A DNA stretch of 32,178 nucleotides from Ferrithrix thermotolerans DSM 19514 (GTDB taxonomy: Bacteria; Actinomycetota; Acidimicrobiia; Acidimicrobiales; Ilumatobacteraceae). Of the stretch, positions 22,697 to 30,525 are shown one piece after another; position 1 is the stretch's first letter; each line of letters starts with the position of its first letter. The stretch is taken from contig CAMATY010000011.1 of the NCBI GenBank assembly GCA_945861325.1, forward strand, positions 1 to 32,178, read 5' to 3'. The translations under genes and the position numbers were made by a program. The notes beneath the pieces were generated by a model, which was not told the DNA's origin, made no database searches, and worked only from the letters and a program-made list of their open reading frames with translations.

Positions 22697-25600
22697 ATGG
22701 CTGATCGGTCTAACACCGAAGACTTTGGTGCTAACTCTTGGTTAGTCGAAGAGATGTACGAGAGGTATTGCGACGAACCTGAAAGTTTGTCGCCAGCATG
22801 GCTAGATTTCTTTAGTGACTACAAGCCAGTCGGATCACCAAAAACTGATCCGACTGGCGAGTTAGTTCGGCTAGTTACTGAAAATTTCGAAATTGAGTCT
22901 CAAGCAGGCGTGAAGTCGGCTGATAAAACAGTAGAGAATGTGTCTCAGGTTAAGCAAAGCGTTGCAACTTCGAATCCAGCAGTTGCGCAAAAGCCTGATA
23001 CTAAGTTGCAGGCAATTCAAACGCCACTTGAAATAGTTGCGCCAGAACCTTTGCGCGGAGTCTCGGCGGTTATTGCAGCGAATATGCAATCAAGTCTTGA
23101 AGTGCCAACTGCGACGAGTGTGCGCCAAGTACCAGCGAAACTTCTTGAAGTTAATCGAAAAGTGATCAATGGTTATCGCGGTCGCAGTGGCGAAAGCAAA
23201 GTCAGTTTTACGCACTTGATTGGCTATGCAATAGTTCGCGCAATCGCAGATTCGACTCCGAGCATGAAGCATGTGTTTTCGGTTGATGATCAAGGCAAAC
23301 CACAAATTCAAAAATTTAATCACGTGAATATGGGTTTGGCGGTTGACGTCGACAAAGGTAACGGGCTACGAAGTCTTGTTGTTCCGGTTTTACGTAATGC
23401 CGACACTCTTGATTTCTTCGGATTTCTGCTTGCATATGAAGACATCATTCGTAAAGTAAGGGCGAACAAACTGAGTCTTGAAGATTTCAAAGGCGCAAAC
23501 ATCAGCCTGACAAATCCCGGCACAATCGGAACTCAACAATCTGTACCTCGTTTAATGGTCGGGCAAGGTGTCATCGTCGGTGTTGGGTCAATTGACTATC
23601 CGGCAGAATTTCAAGGCAGCGATCAGCGAACACTTGGTCGACTCGGTGTTTCAAAAGTTGTGACGATTACGAGCACATATGACCACCGAATTATTCAAGG
23701 TGCTGAGAGTGGACGATTCTTGAAATATGTTCATGAACTGTTGATTGGCGAGCATAATTTTTATGCTGATGTATTCAGTAGTTTGGGCGTTCCATATCAG
23801 GCTGTGCAATGGCGCGAAGACTCAAATTCACTTGACAGCGAAGATGCATTATTAGAAAAACAAATGCAAATCGCAACTCTGATTCGAGTACATCGTGTTC
23901 GTGGTCATTTGATCGCTGATCTTGATCCATTGCATTGGCGCGCACCCGAAATGCCACGTGAACTTGACCCGGCAACTTATGGTCTGACGCTTTGGGATTT
24001 GGATCGTGAATTTTTGACAGGAGGCGTCGGCGGAGTAAGTCGTTCAACGCTGGGTGAATTATTGGGCGTGTTGCGCGATGCTTACTGTCGAACTATTGGT
24101 GTTGAGTACATGCATATTCACTCGACCGAAGAACAGCGTTGGATTCAAGAGCGATTTGAAGGTCATGGAGTAGGCGAACACGTTGTTGATCAACATCGCG
24201 TGCTTGAACGCCTTAATGCAGCCGAAGCATTTGAGCGGTTTCTAGCCACAAAGTATGTAGGCACCAAACGATTTGGACTTGAAGGTGCAGAATCACTGAT
24301 CCCGATGCTTGATGTGATTCTTTCATCATCGGCAGATAGCAAAATGCATTCGGCGGTGATTGGTGCTATGCATCGTGGTCGTCTGAACGTGTTGGCAAAC
24401 ATCATGGGCAAGAACCTAGAAGAAATCTTTGAAGAATTTGAAGATTATATTGACCCATCTTCGGTACAAGGTTCTGGTGACGTCAAATATCACCTTGGAA
24501 GCGTCGGGGTTTTTTCTTCACCAAAGGGTGGTTTGCTACCTATTGAGTTGTCCGCTAATCCGAGTCATCTAGAAACAGTTGGGCCAGTGGTATTAGGGAT
24601 GGTTCGATCGGCGCAAGACAGGATTGAGCCGCCTCTCTCATTTAGCGTCTTGCCACTTTTGTTGCACGGTGACGCAGCATTTGCCGGACAGGGTGTCGTC
24701 GCCGAGGCGTTTGCAATGAGCGATACAAGTGGATATCGCGTTGGTGGAAGTGTACATATTATCGTTAACAATCAAATTGGTTTTACTACGTCACCGCAGT
24801 ATGCGCGTTCTTCAAAGTATCCAAGTGATGTTGCCAAGACGGTTCAGGCGCCGATCTTTCATGTCAACGGTGATGACCCTGAAGCATGCGTGCGAGTTGC
24901 ACAACTCGCGTTTGAATATCGTCAAGAGTTTCACAAAGATGTCGTTATTGACATGATTTGTTACCGCCGATTTGGGCACAACGAAGGTGATGATCCGAGT
25001 TACACACAGCCTTTGATGTACAAAGCAATCGCCGAACGTCGAAGTGTGCGCAAACTTTATGTTGAGACTCTCGTAAAACGTGGAGATATCACGCTCGATG
25101 AGGCGGAGCAAGCACTCTCTGACTATCAAGGCAAATTGCAAGGAGCGTTGGATGCTGCCCGTGCCGCTAAACCGGCCCCGATAAAAGTACCGCCGCCGCC
25201 GAAGCCTATTGGTGTGGTTCCACACGTTGAGACTGGAGTTGAGCGTTCAACTCTGGATGGAATTTTTAATCACTTGTCGGCGTACCCGCCAGACTTTACT
25301 GCTCATCCAAAACTTGTGAGACAGTTTGCGCTTCGTGCTGAACTTTACAATTCGCAACAAGATGTTGATTGGGCGACTGCTGAAGCTCTGGCTTTTGGAT
25401 CACTTGTGATTGAGGGGACACCAGTGCGACTCATGGGTGAAGACGCACGTCGCGGCACTTTTAGTCAACGCCATTCAACGCTGGTTGATTACAACAATGA
25501 ACAGCGTTGGGTCCCAATCAATACATTGCCGAACGGTAAGGCGCGATTTTGGGTTTATGACTCTTTGCTTTCTGAATACGCGGCTCTCGGATTTGAATAT

Positions 25601-26395
25601 GGATATGCGCAGTCAAACGCTGATGCATTGGTGATGTGGGAGGCGCAGTTTGGAGACTTCGTGAACGGCGCGCAGATCGTGATCGACCAATACATTGTCG
25701 CAGCCGAAGATAAATGGGGACAGCAAAATGGTTTAGTTATGTTGCTTCCGCACGGATATGAGGGGCAAGGACCTGAACATTCTTCAGCACGACTTGAGCG
25801 ATTTTTGCAAATGTGTGCAGAAGACAACATTCAAGTTTGTTATCCGACAACTGCTGCCCAATATTTTCATATGTTGCGCCGTCAAGTACGCCGTGATTTC
25901 CGAAAGCCACTCGTCGTGATGACTCCAAAGCAACCGCTCAGAATGAAAGAGAGTAGGTCGTTGGTCAGCGAACTTACTTCGGGAAGCTTTCAAGAGATTC
26001 TTGATGATCCCACAGTTAGTGATAGAGAACGTATCACTCGAGTTGTTTTATGCACTGGGAAAGTCGCCTGGGACATAATGGGTGAGCGCAACAAGCGAAA
26101 TGCATTTGTTGCAGTGGTTCGTATTGAGCAGTTGTATCCGTTTCCAATTGCAGGTCTAAACGAAATACTCTCGCGCTATCCGAATGCAAAACAAGTTGTG
26201 TGGGTGCAAGAAGAGCCAGAGAATATGGGTGCATGGCGCTTCGTTGATGACATTGTTTGGTGCATTAAGAGCCAAGGCTTTGAGTGGCGTCATGTCGCCC
26301 GCTTTGAATCAGGAAGTCCTGCGACCGGATCAAAGACGATACATGACCAAGAATTAGCCAGCCTGCTTGAAAAAACCTTTGCCGACTGGCAATAA
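22697..26395 (+). CDS. kgd: Multifunctional 2-oxoglutarate metabolism enzyme (Kgd: SucA with fused E2-like domain)
   Basis: 1232 residues, matching the ~1230 of mycobacterial Kgd. Domains in order: an E1 N-terminal helix (NSWLVEEMYERYCDEPESLSPAWLDFF), a flexible linker (~45-115), an E2-type acyltransferase domain (~116-365) with DHRIIQGAESG from D329, then the thiamine-diphosphate E1 core. The core has GAMHRGRLNVLANIMGK, HGDAAFAGQG (from H657) and NNQIGF (691-696), and the C-terminal transketolase-like half starts near EALAFGSLVIEG. It converts 2-oxoglutarate to succinyl-CoA with partners, or to succinic semialdehyde or 2-hydroxy-3-oxoadipate. The E2-type domain lacks a lipoyl domain, as in other actinobacteria. 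In mycobacteria GarA, an FHA protein, controls it; none is visible here. Confidence 0.93.
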   Translation: MADRSNTEDFGANSWLVEEMYERYCDEPESLSPAWLDFFSDYKPVGSPKTDPTGELVRLVTENFEIESQAGVKSADKTVENVSQVKQSVATSNPAVAQKPDTKLQAIQTPLEIVAPEPLRGVSAVIAANMQSSLEVPTATSVRQVPAKLLEVNRKVINGYRGRSGESKVSFTHLIGYAIVRAIADSTPSMKHVFSVDDQGKPQIQKFNHVNMGLAVDVDKGNGLRSLVVPVLRNADTLDFFGFLLAYEDIIRKVRANKLSLEDFKGANISLTNPGTIGTQQSVPRLMVGQGVIVGVGSIDYPAEFQGSDQRTLGRLGVSKVVTITSTYDHRIIQGAESGRFLKYVHELLIGEHNFYADVFSSLGVPYQAVQWREDSNSLDSEDALLEKQMQIATLIRVHRVRGHLIADLDPLHWRAPEMPRELDPATYGLTLWDLDREFLTGGVGGVSRSTLGELLGVLRDAYCRTIGVEYMHIHSTEEQRWIQERFEGHGVGEHVVDQHRVLERLNAAEAFERFLATKYVGTKRFGLEGAESLIPMLDVILSSSADSKMHSAVIGAMHRGRLNVLANIMGKNLEEIFEEFEDYIDPSSVQGSGDVKYHLGSVGVFSSPKGGLLPIELSANPSHLETVGPVVLGMVRSAQDRIEPPLSFSVLPLLLHGDAAFAGQGVVAEAFAMSDTSGYRVGGSVHIIVNNQIGFTTSPQYARSSKYPSDVAKTVQAPIFHVNGDDPEACVRVAQLAFEYRQEFHKDVVIDMICYRRFGHNEGDDPSYTQPLMYKAIAERRSVRKLYVETLVKRGDITLDEAEQALSDYQGKLQGALDAARAAKPAPIKVPPPPKPIGVVPHVETGVERSTLDGIFNHLSAYPPDFTAHPKLVRQFALRAELYNSQQDVDWATAEALAFGSLVIEGTPVRLMGEDARRGTFSQRHSTLVDYNNEQRWVPINTLPNGKARFWVYDSLLSEYAALGFEYGYAQSNADALVMWEAQFGDFVNGAQIVIDQYIVAAEDKWGQQNGLVMLLPHGYEGQGPEHSSARLERFLQMCAEDNIQVCYPTTAAQYFHMLRRQVRRDFRKPLVVMTPKQPLRMKESRSLVSELTSGSFQEILDDPTVSDRERITRVVLCTGKVAWDIMGERNKRNAFVAVVRIEQLYPFPIAGLNEILSRYPNAKQVVWVQEEPENMGAWRFVDDIVWCIKSQGFEWRHVARFESGSPATGSKTIHDQELASLLEKTFADWQ

Positions 26396-26421
26396 AAATT
26401 AATCTAGAAGAGTTGTAAAAC

Positions 26422-26946
26422 TCAGCCTGGTTCGCCGAATGTAGCGATGCTGTCAACCTTGCAGACGAAAAGCACTCGTCGCTCATTGATTGACGGGTCA
26501 CGCAATCCGTATTCTTCGCCTTGGCCGACGTACTTCTTCCAAATTCGATTCAACTGTGAAGTCACCCACGCGCCTTCTTTTGCATCGTCTTCTAAAATTT
26601 CACGCTCAACTGTTACCTTCATGCTCATCCAGTGGTACATGTTGGCTGGGTTGACGATGACGATGGTGATTTTCGGTGTTTTGCGAATCCATTTTGTCTT
26701 AGTGCGATGTGAAGCAACATTTACTAAAACTTTGTCGCCATCGTAGTCAAACCACATTGGCGTTAGATTTGGTCGACCGTCAGAACCCATTACAGCCATA
26801 ACGCAAGCGAATGGTTTGTCCATCAACATTTTATATTTTGGGTCAATGTCGGCGATCGAGTTGACAGTGGTCCGGTCTCCGACTGCAAACTGACCGGCTT
26901 GTAAGCCGTTTGCTACGTCGCGAAACTTAGCGAGTTTGATTCCCAT
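26422..26946 (-). CDS. PPOX class F420-dependent oxidoreductase (FDOR split-barrel)
   Basis: 174 residues, a flavin-reductase-like split beta-barrel. Signs are the KPFACVMAVMGSDGRPNLTPMWFDYDGDKVLVNVASHRTKTKWIRKTPKITIVIVNP block typical of F420-binding FDOR-B proteins, with basic residues (HRTKTKW) placed to bind the F420 phosphate. It probably reduces a small substrate with F420H2; which one is unknown. Unlike most first genes here it has a real leader: AAAGGGG sits about 10 nt before the ATG. It is convergent with kgd. A 5-bp hairpin (GAGTT-GTAA-AACTC) overlaps its stop codon but has no T-run. Confidence 0.82.
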   Translation of the reverse strand: MGIKLAKFRDVANGLQAGQFAVGDRTTVNSIADIDPKYKMLMDKPFACVMAVMGSDGRPNLTPMWFDYDGDKVLVNVASHRTKTKWIRKTPKITIVIVNPANMYHWMSMKVTVEREILEDDAKEGAWVTSQLNRIWKKYVGQGEEYGLRDPSINERRVLFVCKVDSIATFGEPG

Positions 26947-27036
26947 ATGTTTGTTCCCCTTTGAATCGTTGACAGATTTTTTAAAACATTAGTTCATAAA
27001 TTTTAAGTTTGCAAAAATCAGCTATTTAGCGATGAG

Positions 27037-27042
27037 TAGACT
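27037..27042 (+). promoter_or_regulatory. Putative -10 box upstream of the leader ORF and FAD monooxygenase
   Basis: TAGACT is followed by 7 nt and a GTG-ATG at 27050. Transcription from here would make the 18-codon leader ORF leaderless and place the monooxygenase ATG about 60 nt downstream. The remaining gap (26947-27036) is AT-rich with no other clear signal. Confidence 0.4.
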
Positions 27043-27049
27043 CACCGAC

Positions 27050-27106
27050 GTGATGGCTCAAGCTAAGTATTCACGAAAGTTTCTATTGTTTGGACGCTGC
27101 AATTAG
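27050..27106 (+). CDS. Possible leader peptide (18 codons) ahead of the FAD monooxygenase
   Basis: GTG ATG GCT CAA... encodes MMAQAKYSRKFLLFGRCN and stops at a TAG 4 nt before the ATG of the monooxygenase, in a different frame. It is too short for the ORF track. The start is supported only by the TAGACT box 7 nt upstream, the same spacing seen at other genes in the window. Ribosomes ending here would be placed at the next start, so translational coupling or attenuation is possible. It may be chance. Confidence 0.35.
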   Translation: MMAQAKYSRKFLLFGRCN

Positions 27107-27110
27107 GTCG

Positions 27111-28283
27111 ATGAAGGTTTCTATCGTCGGTGGATCGATCGGTGGTTTAACGGCCGCTTGCTTGTTGCGTGATGCGGGACATCAAGTGTCCGTATATGAG
27201 CGATCTGCGGTTCGCCTTGAGCAACGCGGGGCCGGAATTGGCTTTTTGCCAGCGAGTTATCGCTACCTGCAAACGCGCGCTGCATTAGATATAGATAAAA
27301 TATCAGTCAAGACTGAACATATTCGTTATCTGGATAAAGAAAGCAAAGTGGTTTACGACGCCAAACATCAGTACCGCTTCAGTTCTTGGAATACCGTATA
27401 TGCGTCAACGCTTGATCACTTCGGGACGACCGAATATCACTTGGATTCGGAGGTAATTGATTTTTCTCAGTCTTCTGAAAACGTATCGATTTCGTTAAAA
27501 AATGGTCGGTCGATAACCGCTGATCTTCTGGTCGGCGCTGACGGCATCGGCTCATTTTTGCGGGATAGTTTGGTGCCAACAAGCAAGTCGGTATATGCGG
27601 GTTATGTTGCCTGGCGAGGAATGATTCCCGAGTCAAAATTATCTAGTGAATTAATTGAACGCTTAGGCGACGCAATTACTTATTTCGTGTACCCAAATTC
27701 TCATATCTTGGTTTATCCGATTCCTGATCACGAAGGTCGCGTTACGTCTGGTGATCGACTTATTAATTTTGTTTGGTATTGCAACTATCCAAGTGGTAGA
27801 GAATTTAATTTTCTGATGACCGACAAAAATGATTTGCTACGAGAAGTTTCAATTCCGCCAGGATTGGTGAGTGAGCACAATGTTGAGCAAGTCAAGTTAA
27901 TGGCACTTAGATGTCTACCTAAGTTACTTAGCGATCTTGTTGTCGCCACAGTCGAACCTTTTGTGCAGGTTATTTACGATGTCGACATCGATCAGATGGC
28001 TTTTGGACGAATATGTTTAATTGGCGATGCAGGTATTGTCGCGCGCCCTCATGCCGCTGCTGGTACAGCCAAGGCGGCAGCCGACGGCTGGGCTCTTGCC
28101 GAAGCACTAGAAAAACACGAGGCGCTTGACGATGCACTTGATGCTTGGCAATTTTCACAACTTGCTCTCGCAAAAAATCTTTTAGAACGAACACGGCGGG
28201 TGGGTTCAAAGTCGCAATTTTTGAACACATGGGATTCACGTGACCCAGAAGTTATTTTCGGATTACATCAACCGGGCAACTAA
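27111..28283 (+). CDS. FAD-dependent monooxygenase (2,6-dihydroxypyridine 3-hydroxylase-like)
   Basis: 390 residues from the ATG at 27111 (MKVSIVGGSIGG), preceded by AGG at short spacing; the track starts at a TTG seven codons earlier. The class A flavoprotein hydroxylase features are the dinucleotide fold GGSIGGLTAACLLRDAGHQVSVYE, the DG motif LLVGADGIGSFLRD and the GD motif ICLIGDAGIVARPHAAAGTAKAA. The RPHAAAGTAKAA variant is characteristic of the dihydroxypyridine/nicotinate-type hydroxylase group. It should hydroxylate a (hetero)aromatic compound with NAD(P)H and O2; the substrate is unknown. A DUF3500 gene follows 10 nt later, surely in the same transcript. No ring-cleavage genes are near. 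Confidence 0.82.
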   Translation: MKVSIVGGSIGGLTAACLLRDAGHQVSVYERSAVRLEQRGAGIGFLPASYRYLQTRAALDIDKISVKTEHIRYLDKESKVVYDAKHQYRFSSWNTVYASTLDHFGTTEYHLDSEVIDFSQSSENVSISLKNGRSITADLLVGADGIGSFLRDSLVPTSKSVYAGYVAWRGMIPESKLSSELIERLGDAITYFVYPNSHILVYPIPDHEGRVTSGDRLINFVWYCNYPSGREFNFLMTDKNDLLREVSIPPGLVSEHNVEQVKLMALRCLPKLLSDLVVATVEPFVQVIYDVDIDQMAFGRICLIGDAGIVARPHAAAGTAKAAADGWALAEALEKHEALDDALDAWQFSQLALAKNLLERTRRVGSKSQFLNTWDSRDPEVIFGLHQPGN

Positions 28284-28293
28284 AGGATTAACA

Positions 28294-29397
28294 ATGTCAA
28301 GAAACATGATTAATGCGGCCCAAGAACTTTTTAATAGTTTTGATGACGCGCAGCGGATTCGAGGATTGTTTGACTTCGCAGATTTGAACGAACGCAAAAA
28401 ATGGTTTTATACACCCACTGATCATGGTGGGTTGCCTCTTGCTGAGATGTCATCAAGTCAGCATCGAATGGTTCACAAGTTATTAGCCACCGCGTTGTCA
28501 GAGAGTGGTTATGTAACAGTCTCGACGATAATGGGTTTAGAAAATGTACTTGACCGTCTTGAAGGATTTATCGCCGAATTTGAACGAGAGCGAGGAAGAG
28601 ATCCGATGTTGTATTGGATTTCGTTCTTTGGAGAGCCTCTTGAGACTGGTTTTTGGTCGTGGCGATTTGGCGGACATCATGTGTCGCTGCATTTCACGCT
28701 GAATGCCGGCGAAATAATTTCGACAACTCCGTGCTTTCTCGGCGCAGACCCAGCGAATTCTCTACTGCTTGGACCACATTTGTTGAGACCGCTGGCGGCA
28801 GCAGAGGACTTGGCAAGAGAATTCATACATTCGTTAACACCCGAACAGCGTCTTACCGCAGTGGTAAACAAGGTTCCACCTACTGACATTGTCGGTGCGA
28901 ATCGAAGTGCATTGACTGAAGGAGACACCGCACTTCCAATGTCGGATATATGGCGAAGACAGTTTGATGGGGCATTGGGCGATGCGGTGCAGACAATTCA
29001 AATGCGTGCTGATGCTGAATTATCAATTACTGCTGAAGACCTTCGGAAGTTGTCGTTTTCTCGGGTACCGAAGGGATTGTCGGCCCACCATTTGACTAAT
29101 TCGCAACGTAGCGATCTAAAGCAATTGTTGAAGGTTTATCTCAATCGAGTTTCAGATGATGTTGCCGACCGTGAATGGGCAAAACTTAGTGATGACAAAA
29201 TTCAGGAACTTTCGTTTCTCTGGGCCGGTGGAATAGAAAAAGGCCAACCTCACTATTACCGGGTGCAAGGAACAAGATTGTTTGTTGAATATGACAATAC
29301 TCAACGAGGAACAAATCACATCCATACGGTGTGGCGCGATTTAGAAAACGATTTTGGTGGCGACGTGCTAGCAAACCATTACACACATGAACATTGA
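28294..29397 (+). CDS. DUF3500 domain-containing protein
   Basis: 367 residues from the ATG at 28294 (MSRNMINAAQELFNSF); the AAAGGA Shine-Dalgarno overlaps the monooxygenase stop, while the track start at 28240 lies inside the upstream gene. The DUF3500 family is recognised from DLNERKKWFYTPTDHGGLPLAEMS, WRFGGHHVSLHFT and the near-C-terminal HYYRVQGTRLFVEYDNTQRGTNHIHTVWRDLENDFGGDVLANHY. Conserved histidines in GGHH, HYY and NHIH could bind a metal; that is my inference. There is no signal peptide here, so it is cytoplasmic. Function of the family is not established; the tight pairing with an aromatic hydroxylase suggests a step on its substrate or product. Confidence 0.85.
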   Translation: MSRNMINAAQELFNSFDDAQRIRGLFDFADLNERKKWFYTPTDHGGLPLAEMSSSQHRMVHKLLATALSESGYVTVSTIMGLENVLDRLEGFIAEFERERGRDPMLYWISFFGEPLETGFWSWRFGGHHVSLHFTLNAGEIISTTPCFLGADPANSLLLGPHLLRPLAAAEDLAREFIHSLTPEQRLTAVVNKVPPTDIVGANRSALTEGDTALPMSDIWRRQFDGALGDAVQTIQMRADAELSITAEDLRKLSFSRVPKGLSAHHLTNSQRSDLKQLLKVYLNRVSDDVADREWAKLSDDKIQELSFLWAGGIEKGQPHYYRVQGTRLFVEYDNTQRGTNHIHTVWRDLENDFGGDVLANHYTHEH

Positions 29398-29447
29398 TGC
29401 CAGAATCCTTCGTACTGCAAGCGCGCTGAGCGTGGTTGAATGGGTGT

Positions 29448-30470
29448 GTGGTTAAACCGTTTACTCATGTTGTGGTTGACGGTTCGAATCTAGCGACCGA
29501 AGGTCGAACTGAACCAAGCCTGAAGCAACTTAACGAGGCAGTACTTTCGTTCATGAAAGAGTTTCCAGGCACAAAAATTACAGTCGTGGTTGATGCAACA
29601 TTCGGTCATCGGGTTGATCGAAAAGAACGAGCAGAATTTGATGCCGCAATTAACAACAATGAACTCGTTGCACCACCAGCTGGTGCAGTTGGTCGTGGTG
29701 ATGGATTTGTTCTAACGATCGCTGACAAAGTAAAGGCCAGCGTGTTGTCAAATGATAGTTATCAAGAATTTCACGACCAATACAAGTGGCTATTTGATGA
29801 AGGTCGACTTATTGGTGGCAAGCCTGTGCCAAATGTTGGTTGGGTATTTATCCAACGACTTCCGGTGCGCAAACAATCTGGTCGAGAAAGTGCTGCAACT
29901 GTGCGGCGGGCAAAGGCTGTTCGGGCGCCGGCGCGTCCGATGCCGGTACCGAAAAGTCCACCTCCAGCAGTAAGAGCTGCAGCAAACTCACCAAAGCCAG
30001 TCGCGCAAAGCAGTAAGCCGACTGCTAATTCAAAGCCGACTCCAAAACTAAACGAGATCACTGCATTTCTAAATTTTGTCGAGAAAAATCCAGTGGGCAC
30101 AAAACTTAAAGGCATCGTTGAGAGTTATGCATCTCATGGTGTTTATGTGAAAGTTGGCGAAGTGTTGGGCTATCTGCCGATGCGACTGATGGCCAACCCG
30201 GTTCCGCGAAGCGCTCGCGAACATGTCAAACTCGGGACTTCATTAAATCTTGTGATTGTTGGCTACACACCGTCAAGAAGAAGTGTTGAACTTGCCGTGT
30301 TTGGCGTAGAGCCAGTAACTACTCAGCGAACTGTTGCTCGCGCACCGACTCAGCGAACTGTTGGTCCGATTCGAACGGCGACAACTCGAATTGCACAAAT
30401 TAAAAAAGCCAAGCGTCGGCGCCAAAAGCCAAAAGCAGTCCAGAAGAAAGCGCCACACAAAAAACGCTAA
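29448..30470 (+). CDS. NYN (Zc3h12a-like) ribonuclease fused to S1 domain with basic tail
   Basis: 340 residues from the GTG at 29448; the track's TTG at 29436 adds four residues. Residues ~5-135 look like a PIN/NYN RNase of the Zc3h12a (Regnase) type: HVVVDGSNLATEGR, ITVVVDATFGHR, GRGDGFVLTIAD and SVLSNDSYQEF place D11, D49, D85 and D103 as candidate metal ligands. A Pro/Ala/Lys linker (~136-205) leads to an S1/OB RNA-binding domain (~213-290: GTKLKGIVESYASHGVYVKVGEVLGYLPM...RRSVELAVFG). The C-terminus is a strongly basic tail (IKKAKRRRQKPKAVQKKAPHKKR). A cytoplasmic RNase in RNA decay or ribosome quality control is the natural reading; no member with known function comes to mind. It has no antitoxin neighbour. 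Confidence 0.75.
   Translation: MVKPFTHVVVDGSNLATEGRTEPSLKQLNEAVLSFMKEFPGTKITVVVDATFGHRVDRKERAEFDAAINNNELVAPPAGAVGRGDGFVLTIADKVKASVLSNDSYQEFHDQYKWLFDEGRLIGGKPVPNVGWVFIQRLPVRKQSGRESAATVRRAKAVRAPARPMPVPKSPPPAVRAAANSPKPVAQSSKPTANSKPTPKLNEITAFLNFVEKNPVGTKLKGIVESYASHGVYVKVGEVLGYLPMRLMANPVPRSAREHVKLGTSLNLVIVGYTPSRRSVELAVFGVEPVTTQRTVARAPTQRTVGPIRTATTRIAQIKKAKRRRQKPKAVQKKAPHKKR
30321..30363 (+). repeat. 16-bp direct repeat in the S1-to-tail region
   Basis: ACTCAGCGAACTGTTG occurs exactly at 30321-30336 and 30348-30363, coding TQRTVARAP/TQRTVGPIR. The 27-bp period keeps frame. It points to recent duplication in the disordered tail. Confidence 0.8.
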
Positions 30471-30513
30471 AAATAGAAAATCTCAGAACAAGCAACAGTC
30501 GCGTGATTTTTAG

Positions 30514-30519
30514 TACGGT
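30514..30519 (+). promoter_or_regulatory. Putative -10 box of xthA (leaderless)
   Basis: TACGGT is followed by 6 nt and the GTG at 30526. Confidence 0.5.
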
Positions 30520-30525
30520 GATGGC

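Noticed and set aside
24812-25225. 137-aa minus-strand ORF inside kgd
   Set aside because: It is antisense to the conserved E1 core of kgd and has no supporting signal.
26410-26423. GAGTT-GTAA-AACTC as a bidirectional terminator between kgd and the PPOX gene
   Set aside because: The stem is only 5 bp, AT-rich and lacks a T-run on either strand.
29478-29495. GGTTCGAATC, which looks like a tRNA T-arm
   Set aside because: It encodes DGSNL in the conserved start of the NYN domain, and no acceptor, D-arm or anticodon stem can be drawn around it.
29448-30470. NYN-domain protein as a toxin of a toxin-antitoxin pair
   Set aside because: It is 340 residues with an S1 domain and basic tail, and no small antitoxin-like ORF lies on either side.
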